Below are positions 1 through 6,374 of a stretch of DNA of 22,872 nt, piece after piece (position 1 is the stretch's first letter; each line of letters starts with the position of its first letter). The notes below the pieces were generated by a model. It was not told the origin of the DNA, ran no database searches, and saw only the letters and a list, made by a program, of their open reading frames with translations. Source of the DNA: Verrucomicrobia bacterium UBA1629 (GTDB lineage: Bacteria > Verrucomicrobiota > Kiritimatiellia > RFP12 > UBA1067); assembly GCA_002321305.1 (NCBI GenBank), contig DCMF01000043.1, positions 1 through 22,872 on the forward strand. The letters are read 5' to 3'. The position numbers and the translations under genes are program-made.

Positions 1-1
1 C

Positions 2-277
2 GGCAATGCGTGGGTCAGCGGCGAGGCGTGTGTCAGCGGCAATGCGTGGGTCACGTCGTCCGAAGACTATGCGGTCTTCAAGAACTCATGGTCGTCGTTC
101 CGATGGTTCACGTACACGCGGTCGAACCGCAAGTGGAAGGTCGGGTGCTTCTGCGGGACTGGCGAGGAACTGATTGCCAAGGCGTACAGGGACAGCGAGT
201 TGAGCGGGCGGTGCTACGAGGCAATCGTCCGCGCGCAGGAGGCAATAGACACGGCGAAGGAAGGAGGCAAGGAATGA
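2..277 (+). CDS. C-terminal part of a beta-helix-like phage protein (partial)
   Basis: The gene enters from the left edge and is open from the first complete codon to TGA at 275-277, so only about 91 residues are seen. The visible start has degenerate hexapeptide repeats (GNAWVSGEACVSGNAWV), encoded by a 36-bp direct repeat (about 2-19 and 38-54), which suggest a left-handed beta-helix. The rest is an aromatic/basic segment (SFRWFTYTRSNRKWKVGCF) followed by CGTGEELI and a helical tail. I recall this arrangement, GNA-type repeats followed by an RWFT...KVGCF...GT.EEL segment, from small accessory proteins of gut phages, but the function is unknown to me. The stop overlaps the ATG of the next gene (ATGA). 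The overlapping frame from position 10 is rejected because it lacks these repeats. Confidence 0.7.
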   Translation, partial: GNAWVSGEACVSGNAWVTSSEDYAVFKNSWSSFRWFTYTRSNRKWKVGCFCGTGEELIAKAYRDSELSGRCYEAIVRAQEAIDTAKEGGKE

Positions 278-438
278 GCAAGACGATAGGAGTCTATACC
301 AGTTGTCCTATCTGTGGCGGCGCGGGCATGATTGAGTCCATTGACTACGGGTGGTTGCAACTGCGGGACGACGAGTACCGCATCAAGTGCGAGTGCTGCC
401 GTGCGTCGACGGACTGGTGTTCGTCAGTTTCAGCCTGA
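274..438 (+). CDS. Small Lar-like zinc-ribbon protein
   Basis: A 54-residue protein starting at an ATG that overlaps the upstream stop, with a strong ribosome site AAGGAGG at 261-267. It has two Cys pairs, CPIC (near residue 11) and CECC (near residue 40), in the spacing of a zinc ribbon, then the sequence ASTDW. This is the pattern of the Lar (restriction alleviation protein) family, small phage or prophage proteins; Lar of Rac modulates type I restriction, but many relatives have no tested role. The product stops early compared with the family, which normally continues into a C-terminal helix with a WN-type ending. That helix appears to be present in the -1 frame (about 420-503), so the gene may be frameshifted. 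Biochemical function here is inference only. Confidence 0.6.
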   Translation: MSKTIGVYTSCPICGGAGMIESIDYGWLQLRDDEYRIKCECCRASTDWCSSVSA

Positions 439-452
439 AGACTATTGAAACC

Positions 453-503
453 ATGGCCCAGCGCATCTACGACGAAAACAACGAAAGCGAGGGAAAGAAA
501 TGA
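453..503 (+). other. Possible frame-shifted C-terminal tail of the Lar-like gene
   Basis: In the -1 frame relative to the Lar-like ORF, the sequence is open from about 402 to TGA at 501-503 and reads ...FSLKTIETMAQRIYDENNES, a plausible amphipathic helix ending in EGKK. Its stop overlaps the helicase ATG at 500 (ATGA), the same junction type used elsewhere in this operon, which suggests this frame really is translated. It could be read by -1 frameshifting, by a short start at ATG 453 (16 codons), or be the result of an indel. No canonical slippery heptamer is visible near 420-438. Confidence 0.3.
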
Positions 504-2251
504 AGCTGATTGACGTTGAGAACCCGGAGCTGCAGTTCCTCTCGTGCCTCGCCGGATCGTGCATGGGCGCGACTGGCGCGGCCGAGGACGCGCACTGCTT
601 CCGCACGGTCGAGGAGCAGGGCGTCGCGCCGGACTGGTTCCGCGACCCGCGCTACCAGAAGATCTTCGAGGCGCTGATGGCCGAGTTCAAGGAGTTCGGC
701 TTCGTGGACATGTTCAAGGTCGTCAACCGCATCAAGGACGGCGCCGGCCTCATGGACGCCTACCAGGAGCTGATCGACGCCTACACGACCACCGCGCACC
801 TGGAGCACTACATCGGCCAGCTCCGGCGGCGGCACGTCTACCACATCGTCCACAAGAGCGGCTACGAGTTCCTGAAGGAGCTTACGCCCGACAACGTGGT
901 GGAGTCGGTCGAGTCGTTCTCGCACACGCTCCGGAACCTCCAGGACACGCTTGCGCAGGGCGACCGCGAACTCATGCAGCTGGCGGACTTCATGCGCGAG
1001 TCGATCGAGCGGAAGCTGAAGCTGCACGAGGAGCGCTTCGTGAAGCACAACTGGAAGTACCTCGACGGGCTGCCGTGGCCATGGCAGTGCCTGAACCAGA
1101 TCTACACGGGACTCAAGCCTGGCCTGCACATCGTCGCCGCGCTGCCGGGGCAGGGCAAGACCGCGATGAGCGTCGACCTCTCGGCCTTCTGGAACCTCGC
1201 GGGCGTGAAGCACGGCTACGTCTGCATCGACATGAGCGCGGCGCAGCTCGCCGACCGCTACCCCGCCGTCCTCTCGCAGGTGTCGCTCGCGCGCCTCAAC
1301 TTCGGCGCGCCGAAGGCCGACGTCGATCTCTTCGCGGAGGGCTGGCGCGAGGTGGCGAACCTCAACAACGTGTGGATCACCGAGGCCGACGGCGACAAGC
1401 GCATCCGCGAGATCGCCTACCGGGGCGTGAAGTCGCTCGGCTGGAAGGCCATCATCGTGGACTACCTGCAGCTCGTGAACCCGGAGGACACGAAGAGCGA
1501 CCTCGCCTACCTGCGCGTCAAGTACGCGACGCAGGCCATGCACCGGATCTCGAAGGAGCTGAAGATCCCCGTCGTCTGCCTCGTGCAGCTCAACAAGAAC
1601 TTCGCGACCGAGGCGCGCAAGGAGGGGCGCGGCGCGGATCTCGACGACCTCGGCGACTCCAGCGAGATCGCCCGCGCGGCGGAGACGATCCTCGTCATGT
1701 ACAAGGACCATCAGGTCTCGAAATACTGGGAGGCCAACCCGCCGACCCAGCTCGCGTTCGGCGACAGGGACGACCGTCTCGTCGACGAGGGGCTTGTCGT
1801 GGACTCGGACGAGGACGCGGCGCGCAACCGGCGCGGCGGCCAGCTCTCGCTCGCGCGGATCCTGCGCCCGATGTGGGTGGACGTGATCAAGAACCGCCAG
1901 GGCGCTCCGGCGAAGATGCCGTTCGTGTTCTACCCGAACTACCTGATGTTCCGCCCCGGCAACCACCTCGCGCCGAAGTCGGAGATCGTCCTCGGCGGCA
2001 AGACGGTCGAGGCGCCCGTGCAGCAGTTCGAGCAGCTGCTGGACGACTGGATCTACACGCGGCAGGACTGGATCCTCGAAGTGACGGGCGCGATGCCGAA
2101 CCGCGGCTACAAGATCCCCGGCGAGACCTACGAGGAGATGCGCAGGCGGATCGCGGAGGAGCGCGCACAGCACCGCGACGTGCGGCAGTTCGTCCGCGAC
2201 CAGTACGGGTGCGGCACGTTCATGGAGGCGGAGGCCGGCGATGCGAAATAG
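500..2251 (+). CDS. DnaB-type replicative helicase
   Basis: A 583-residue RecA-fold hexameric helicase that would unwind the phage replication fork. The N-terminal ~120 residues resemble the DnaB N-terminal helical domain (RTVEEQGVAPDWFRDPRYQKI). A DnaB-style approach motif (YLDGLPWPW) leads into Walker A ALPGQGKT (residues 214-221), Walker B AIIVDYLQL (317-325), the LVQLNKN motif (361-367) and the DLGDSSEIARAAETILVMY segment (about 382-401) that is typical of DnaB. The late motif VIKNRQG corresponds to the usual KxRxG near the DnaB C-terminus. The Walker A has ALPGQGKT instead of the common GRPSxGKT. An insertion of about 40 residues (410-450) and a C-terminal extension of about 80 residues lie outside the usual core. 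The start is supported by GAGGGAAAG just upstream. No primase or polymerase is in the window. Confidence 0.9.
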   Translation: MKLIDVENPELQFLSCLAGSCMGATGAAEDAHCFRTVEEQGVAPDWFRDPRYQKIFEALMAEFKEFGFVDMFKVVNRIKDGAGLMDAYQELIDAYTTTAHLEHYIGQLRRRHVYHIVHKSGYEFLKELTPDNVVESVESFSHTLRNLQDTLAQGDRELMQLADFMRESIERKLKLHEERFVKHNWKYLDGLPWPWQCLNQIYTGLKPGLHIVAALPGQGKTAMSVDLSAFWNLAGVKHGYVCIDMSAAQLADRYPAVLSQVSLARLNFGAPKADVDLFAEGWREVANLNNVWITEADGDKRIREIAYRGVKSLGWKAIIVDYLQLVNPEDTKSDLAYLRVKYATQAMHRISKELKIPVVCLVQLNKNFATEARKEGRGADLDDLGDSSEIARAAETILVMYKDHQVSKYWEANPPTQLAFGDRDDRLVDEGLVVDSDEDAARNRRGGQLSLARILRPMWVDVIKNRQGAPAKMPFVFYPNYLMFRPGNHLAPKSEIVLGGKTVEAPVQQFEQLLDDWIYTRQDWILEVTGAMPNRGYKIPGETYEEMRRRIAEERAQHRDVRQFVRDQYGCGTFMEAEAGDAK

Positions 2252-2438
2252 CTGCGCGACGTGCGGAAGCCGCGAGACGTGCCGCCGGACGTTCGGACGC
2301 TACTTCAACGAGAAGTCGTCCGGCGGCACGGGCTGCGAGCACAGGGTGCCGTTCGCGGACGCGGACGGCGGATCGGGCGCGCCGGGCGGCGCGCCGAAGA
2401 AGATCGTCTTGCCGAAATACATGGAGGAACTGCTATGA
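2241..2438 (+). CDS. Small Cys-rich phage protein
   Basis: A 65-residue protein whose ATG lies inside the end of the helicase gene, with GGAGG-type ribosome sites about 5-15 bases upstream. The N-terminal half has a Cys pattern CATCGSRETC, then GRYFNEKSSGGTGCEHR, which could bind a metal ion. I recall similar small C..C....C...FG..FNEKS..G.GC proteins in gut phage replication regions, with no assigned function. The C-terminal half is Gly/Ala/Asp-rich and then ends in a short helix (PKYMEELL). The stop overlaps the ATG of the next gene (ATGA at 2435-2438). The longer reading frame starting at 2261 overlaps it and is a shadow up to 2435. Confidence 0.65.
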   Translation: MRNSCATCGSRETCRRTFGRYFNEKSSGGTGCEHRVPFADADGGSGAPGGAPKKIVLPKYMEELL

Positions 2439-2842
2439 GAATCAAGTCAAGGCCGACGGTCGACGACCGTCATCTCGCGATGTGCGCGCGCATGGAGCGC
2501 GAGAAGAATCTGGAGATCGCGCAGTCGAAGGCGCTCTACGACCTGCGGCGCCAGGTCGGCGCGAAGCGCGGCGAGGGCCGCGTCGGCGCAAAGAGCCGCC
2601 TCGCGGTGCTGAACGCCGTGCGGACGGAGGGCAAGGAGGTGCTGACGGAGGCCGGGCAGGGCTTCTGGGACGACATGCAGCGGCGCTACCACTGGCAGGC
2701 CGAGGACGGGAACTGGAACGACGGCAACAGCGCGAACGGCCACGTGTGCCGTCTCGGCAAGGTGAGCGAGCGGTTCGTTCGCGGCAAGTGGTGGCACTGG
2801 GACCCCGTGGCGCAGACGTGGGCCAAGGGCAAGAAGAAATGA
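2435..2842 (+). CDS. Phage protein of unknown function
   Basis: A 135-residue protein. I chose ATG 2435, rather than the earlier in-frame ATG at 2261, because it makes an ATGA overlap with the preceding stop and has GGAGG at 2423-2427. The N-terminal half is charged and helical (MEREKNLEIAQSKALYDLRR) with a basic patch. The C-terminal half is rich in Trp, His and Asn (HWQAEDGNWND, GKWWHWDP) and ends in KGKKK. I do not recognise a family. Its position between the helicase and the packaging genes suggests a replication/packaging transition role, but that is only positional inference. An octamer repeat begins directly at its stop codon. Confidence 0.6.
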   Translation: MRIKSRPTVDDRHLAMCARMEREKNLEIAQSKALYDLRRQVGAKRGEGRVGAKSRLAVLNAVRTEGKEVLTEAGQGFWDDMQRRYHWQAEDGNWNDGNSANGHVCRLGKVSERFVRGKWWHWDPVAQTWAKGKKK

Positions 2843-2880
2843 TCGAATGGTCGAATGATCGAATGGTCGAATGGTCGAAA
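2841..2880 (+). repeat. Five tandem copies of an 8-bp repeat, G(A/G)TCGAAT
   Basis: The octamers GATCGAAT, GGTCGAAT, GATCGAAT, GGTCGAAT and GGTCGAAA follow one another without a break. They fill the gap between the stop of the preceding gene and the ribosome site (GGAAGG, 2881-2886) of the next. An 8-bp period has no stop here in the frame from 2839 (MIEWSNDRMVEWSK), so read-through into the next gene is possible but not needed. Confidence 0.9.
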
Positions 2881-2892
2881 GGAAGGTGCTGG

Positions 2893-3231
2893 ATGAAGAT
2901 ACCTGGATTCAGGCGCAAGTCGGAGGCCGCTGACGATTCGTTCTCGTTTGCGAATGTCGCGGACGTGGACGACGCGACGGTGCGCGCGTTCTTCGAGGCG
3001 ACGCACGAGCGGGCGCGGCAGATGCCGCTGCTGATCGCGCGGCACGTGTTCGACGAGCTGGCGCGGCGGCTGACGGAGCCGGGGCGGATGGACGCGCTGG
3101 AGCTGAGCGAGATACGCGGCGGGATGCGGGCGCTGCGGGCGTTCGGCGTCGCCTACACGCGGGGCGTCGCCGAATGGACGGCGGCCGAGCGCCGGAAGCG
3201 GTCGCGCGACCGGGACGGGAGCGCGGCATGA
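2893..3231 (+). CDS. Small protein upstream of TerL, possible small terminase subunit
   Basis: A 112-residue protein. ATG 2893 is preferred because it has AAAGGAAGG six to fourteen bases upstream; ATG 2839, which overlaps the previous stop, would add 18 residues encoded by the octamer repeat. The protein is basic at the N-terminus (MKIPGFRRKSE), then a set of acidic/amphipathic helices (DDATVRAFFEATHERARQ, ARHVFDELARRLTEPG), ending in a basic tail (ERRKRSRDRD). It directly precedes and overlaps the large terminase (ATGA), the classic place for a small terminase subunit, but I see no clear helix-turn-helix. The role is therefore positional inference. A head-packaging accessory protein is an alternative. 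Confidence 0.55.
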   Translation: MKIPGFRRKSEAADDSFSFANVADVDDATVRAFFEATHERARQMPLLIARHVFDELARRLTEPGRMDALELSEIRGGMRALRAFGVAYTRGVAEWTAAERRKRSRDRDGSAA

Positions 3232-5300
3232 TGCGCGACGCACGGCTTCAGCCCGCGACGGACGAGCAGGTGCTGCGCTTCGCGGCCGCGCGGCAGATCG
3301 GGCGCGAACAGGCCGCCGCGTTCCTTGAGGAGGCCCGCGCGCGGCAGGTCGCCCAGGCGAAGGGGAACCCGTTCGCCTTCGGCTTCGAGCCGCCGATCTG
3401 GTACGTCGTCAAGGCCCTCATGCGCAACCCGGCGTGGAGCGACGCGGAGCGCGCGCACATCCGGCGGCGGCTCGGCGCGGAGTGGACGGCGGAGGCGTTC
3501 GCGGAGCGGATGCGCGCGCGGCTCGGCTTCGCGCACGCCGTCACGAAGATACAGGTCTTCGGCGCGAACCGCGCGGGCAAGACGGACTTCTCGGCGAAGC
3601 TCCTCATGCAGACGCTGCTGGCGCGGCCCGGCACGAAGGTCTGCTCCGGCGCGCAGACGCACATGACGCAGAAGAAGAACCAGATGGCGCGCGCCTGGAA
3701 GTACCTGCCGCCGGAGCTGCGCGCGCGCAACATCGCGACGAAGAAGGCGAGGGACGCGACCGAGAACATCAGCTACTCGACGAAGAACGGCTTCTCCGGC
3801 TCGCGCGTCACGCTCGCGAACGGCAGCGAGATGGACTTCGTGACCTACGAGCAGAACACGACGTCGCTGGAGGGCGTGGAATACGATCTCGCGCACCTGG
3901 ACGAGGAGTTCCCGAAGTCGTTCTACGACCTCATGACGACGCGCATCACGTCGCGCGGCGGCACGTTCCTCGGGACGTTCACGCCGCTCAACGGCTACAC
4001 CGCGCCGATCGCCGCGTTCCTGGACGGCGCGCAGGTGACGCGGTATCACACGGCCTGGCTCAGGCCGAGGGACGGCGGCGCGATGCTGCCGTGGAACGAG
4101 CTAAACCTGACGGAGGACGAATATGAGAGACTTACGGCGTGGCGTCGAAAAGGTTCGGAAGGCGATTGCGTCATCCCCGAATCCCGACCTGAGGACTGCT
4201 TTGAATGGCTATTCGACGAAGGAGACGGTGAAGATCTTCTTCGCGTACCACCGGGCCGCGCCTTCGACAAGGTGCCGCGCGTCGCGGTGTGCCAGGGAGG
4301 ACAGGCAGCTGCAGTTTGGTTTTATGGAAGCGACAACCCCTACGCGCTCCCCAGCGAGCTGATCATCGAGAAGATGGCCGACCCGAACGCGGAGAGGCGG
4401 ATCTACGCGCAGGTCTACGGCATGGCGCGCGACACGAAGGGGCGGCTCGTGAAGACGTTCACGGAGGCGAACGTGGTCGATCCGTCGGCCCTGCCGCGTC
4501 GCGGCGTCCGCTTCATGGCGCTCGACCCCGCGCCGGAGCGGAACTGGTGCATGGGGTGGTACCTCTTCGACCCGGAGACGGGGCGGCTCTTCAAGTACCG
4601 CGACTGGCCGGGGAACTACGAGATCCCCGGCGAGGGCGTGCCGGGGCCGTGGGTCGAGCCGAGCGACCGCAACAACGGCGAGAACGACGGCCGGCGCGGC
4701 GAGGGCCAGACGTCGTTCGGCTTCGGCTACGACCGCATCAAGTTCGAGATCGCGCGGCTGGAGGGCTGGAAGGGCTACGCGGACTGGGTCGCGGCGGGGA
4801 ACTCGCCGTTCGCCCTGCCGGACGACATGGGCTTCGTCGAGGAGTGGGACCCGTGCGACGGGGCGCGGGAGCGCATGGCGTTCCGGCTGCTGGACTCGCG
4901 CGCGGCGAGCCAGTCGAAGATCTCGCGCGGCACGAACCAGACGCTGCTCGCCGACCTTGAGGCGCTGATGCCCGGCTGGGAGGTCGCCGACGGCCAGCGG
5001 TGCGAGATCGGCTACTCGAAGCTCATCGACCTCGCGGCGAAGCTGAAGTACCTCGTGACGTCGGACTGCACGAACACGATCCTGTGCTACCGCTACCTGA
5101 CGGGCCGCGACGGGCAGAAGGGCGCGGCGAAGGACTTCATCGACCTCGACCGCTACGCCGTGCTGAGCGACATCTGGAACTACCGCGCCGACCAGGCGTC
5201 CGAACCGGGCGAGGAGCCGCCGCCGGCGACCCTGCGCGGCGGTCGCGGACGGGGCGCGCGGCCCACGGAAGGCGTCCGAAACCGCCGCGTCTGGTGGTAG
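3228..5300 (+). CDS. Terminase large subunit (DNA-packaging ATPase/nuclease)
   Basis: A 690-residue packaging motor that would pump genome DNA through the portal and cut it. I chose ATG 3228 (overlapping the upstream TGA) rather than ATG 3174. After about 100 residues of N-terminal helical region come a Walker A-like motif GANRAGKT (112-119), Walker B with catalytic acid DLAHLDEE (220-227), and a motif III-like coupling segment GTFTPLNG (249-256). The C-terminal part has candidate RNase H-fold nuclease acids: ALDPAPE (D433), EEWDPCDG (about 539-545) and KDFIDLDRYA near 635-643. The length is on the long side for TerL (usually 450-650). A stretch at about 4100-4345, between the ATPase and nuclease domains, is visibly less GC-rich and uses different codons from its surroundings. 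The function call rests on these motifs; the packaging strategy cannot be told. Confidence 0.88.
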   Translation: MMRDARLQPATDEQVLRFAAARQIGREQAAAFLEEARARQVAQAKGNPFAFGFEPPIWYVVKALMRNPAWSDAERAHIRRRLGAEWTAEAFAERMRARLGFAHAVTKIQVFGANRAGKTDFSAKLLMQTLLARPGTKVCSGAQTHMTQKKNQMARAWKYLPPELRARNIATKKARDATENISYSTKNGFSGSRVTLANGSEMDFVTYEQNTTSLEGVEYDLAHLDEEFPKSFYDLMTTRITSRGGTFLGTFTPLNGYTAPIAAFLDGAQVTRYHTAWLRPRDGGAMLPWNELNLTEDEYERLTAWRRKGSEGDCVIPESRPEDCFEWLFDEGDGEDLLRVPPGRAFDKVPRVAVCQGGQAAAVWFYGSDNPYALPSELIIEKMADPNAERRIYAQVYGMARDTKGRLVKTFTEANVVDPSALPRRGVRFMALDPAPERNWCMGWYLFDPETGRLFKYRDWPGNYEIPGEGVPGPWVEPSDRNNGENDGRRGEGQTSFGFGYDRIKFEIARLEGWKGYADWVAAGNSPFALPDDMGFVEEWDPCDGARERMAFRLLDSRAASQSKISRGTNQTLLADLEALMPGWEVADGQRCEIGYSKLIDLAAKLKYLVTSDCTNTILCYRYLTGRDGQKGAAKDFIDLDRYAVLSDIWNYRADQASEPGEEPPPATLRGGRGRGARPTEGVRNRRVWW

Positions 5301-5303
5301 ACT

Positions 5304-5317
5304 GGTTCACGTGAACC
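5304..5317. promoter_or_regulatory. Perfect 14-bp palindrome, candidate operator
   Basis: GGTTCACGTGAACC is an exact two-fold palindrome with no loop, four bases after the terminase stop. This form fits a dimeric repressor or activator site better than a terminator hairpin. No regulator gene is present in the window, so the partner is unknown. Confidence 0.5.
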
Positions 5318-5334
5318 GCAAAACGACGTCCAAA

Positions 5335-5357
5335 GGTGGAAAATCTCGTTTTTCCCC
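5335..5357 (+). promoter_or_regulatory. Imperfect hairpin after the terminase gene
   Basis: GG-T-GGAAAA (5335-5343) can pair with TTTTTCC-C-CC (5349-5357) around the loop TCTCG, with one mismatch and one G-U pair. It is followed by CTTGAAATTTTGT rather than a clean U tract, so it is a weak terminator candidate or part of a leader structure. Confidence 0.3.
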
Positions 5358-5491
5358 CTTGAAATTTTGTATTCTTCCCGTGTCGAGCGGGACATGGCGC
5401 AGCGTGTCCGCCACGCTCGTAAAACGGTAGTCTGCGAGAACCAGGGGCGCGTGCAGCCCGAAAACGCACGGAAACAGAAAGGGAAGAAGTC

Positions 5492-6373
5492 ATGGATCCA
5501 AACTTGCTGAAGAGACTCGGAATGATCGCGTTCCAGGCTCCGGCCGACGATTTCGGCGGGGGCGGGGGCGACGACGCGGACGAGCCGGAGGACGGCGACG
5601 AGGGCGCGGACGGCGACGGTGACGACGACGACGCGGACGAGTCGGACGAGCCGGACGACGACGGGGACGACGAGCCGGAGGACGGCGACGCGGACGAATC
5701 GGACGAGCCGGACGACGACGGGGACGACGGCGAGGAGGCGGACGACGCCGACTTGGGCAAGCGCGCGCAGAAGCGCATCGGGAAGCTCGTGAAGGAGCGC
5801 AACGCGGCGAACGCCGAGCTGAAGCGCGTCAAGGGCGAACTCGAAAGCGCGCGGAAGCTCGCGGGCGACGACGGGAAGGCGATTCTCGCGGCCGCCGGCC
5901 GGAGCGGCATCCTGCCGGGGCTCATGACGAAGGACGAGGCCGAGGCGTTCGACGCGATCGAGCGGATCCCGCGCGTGATCGAGCGCTACCAGGACTGGCT
6001 GGACGAGCACGAGTCGGGCGACGAGTTCGGCGAGGGCGACTCCGCGATGTCCTACGGGGCCGTGAAGAAGCGCGTGAGGCAGCTCACGGCCGAGCTGGGG
6101 GACCTGAAGGACGAGTACGGCGCTCGCCAGAGGGAACTCCGGCAGAAGGTTCGGAAGATCTTCGAACTCGGAATGAAGGCGTACCGCAAGGGCGCCCAGG
6201 CCGACGAGGGAGAGGGGAAGCCGAAGAAGGGCAAGAAGAAACAGAAACCGTCCGCCCACCCGCACGGCAGGAAGCCGGTCGCGAAGGGCGGCAAGAAAAG
6301 AGACTGGGGCGCAATCGACGGGGACGACGCATTCGTCCGCATGATCGCGTCCGAAAACGAAGGAGAAGAGTAA
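5492..6373 (+). CDS. Probable capsid scaffolding protein
   Basis: A 293-residue protein directly before the capsid gene, with a good ribosome site (GGGAAG, 5481-5486). After a short helical start (MDPNLLKRLGMIAFQAP) comes a very acidic, low-complexity Asp/Glu/Gly region (about residues 20-88). The middle is a long charged helix/coiled-coil region (KRAQKRIGKLVKERNAAN; ELGDLKDEYGARQRELRQ). The C-terminus is strongly basic (KPKKGKKKQKP), then a short end with DDAFVRMIASE. Acidic/coiled-coil proteins of about 300 residues with a basic C-terminal coat-binding tail are typical scaffolds (compare P22 gp8, about 300 residues), and the basic end would bind the coat. The assignment rests on composition and position, as scaffolds diverge quickly. 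The acidic part contains a 57-bp direct repeat. Confidence 0.75.
   Translation: MDPNLLKRLGMIAFQAPADDFGGGGGDDADEPEDGDEGADGDGDDDDADESDEPDDDGDDEPEDGDADESDEPDDDGDDGEEADDADLGKRAQKRIGKLVKERNAANAELKRVKGELESARKLAGDDGKAILAAAGRSGILPGLMTKDEAEAFDAIERIPRVIERYQDWLDEHESGDEFGEGDSAMSYGAVKKRVRQLTAELGDLKDEYGARQRELRQKVRKIFELGMKAYRKGAQADEGEGKPKKGKKKQKPSAHPHGRKPVAKGGKKRDWGAIDGDDAFVRMIASENEGEE
5633..5729 (+). repeat. 57-bp in-frame direct repeat in the acidic domain of the scaffold gene
   Basis: Two near-identical 40-base copies, at 5633-5672 and 5690-5729, encode ADESDEPDDDGDD twice with a 19-codon period. They differ by one base (GAG/GAA). The copies keep the frame, so they lengthen or shorten the acidic tract without breaking the gene. 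Confidence 0.85.
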
Positions 6374-6374
6374 G

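Larger units (their letters stand above)
5301..5491 (+). promoter_or_regulatory. Regulatory gap before the head genes: palindrome, AT-rich stretch, structured leader
   Basis: This 191-base gap holds no credible gene and is one of only two sizeable gaps between genes in the window. It starts with a perfect palindrome (5304-5317). About 5319-5376 is AT-rich for this sequence, the most promoter-like composition in the window. I cannot name a good -35/-10 pair; TATTCT at 5370-5375 could be a -10 without a convincing -35. Downstream are a hairpin AGCGTG/CACGCT (5401-5406 with 5412-5417) and GGGC/GCCC (5445-5448 with 5456-5459), then the scaffold ribosome site GGGAAG at 5481-5486. A late promoter or leader is inferred. 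Confidence 0.5.

Noticed and set aside
467..2173. Long minus-strand ORF opposite the helicase gene
   Set aside because: Arg/Leu/Val-rich product typical of the reverse complement of a high-GC gene; the plus frame has clear DnaB motifs.
544..2838. Plus-strand extension of the frame that ends at 3231
   Set aside because: Only the end from 2893 (or 2839) has a ribosome site and sensible composition; the rest lies out of frame across the helicase and small genes.
3174..3227. Earlier start (ATG 3174) for the large terminase
   Set aside because: Would overlap the upstream gene by 58 bases and add low-quality Gly/Arg residues; ATG 3228 makes the usual ATGA junction.
4123..4362. 79-codon plus ORF inside the terminase gene
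   Set aside because: Out of frame with the terminase, which stays open through the region; probably visible only because the patch is less GC-rich.
5386..5460. tRNA-like segment (GGGACATGGCGCAGC, CTCGTAA) in the leader
   Set aside because: It resembles parts of a tRNA, but there is no T-loop GTTCGA and no pairing 7-bp acceptor stem; treated as leader structure.
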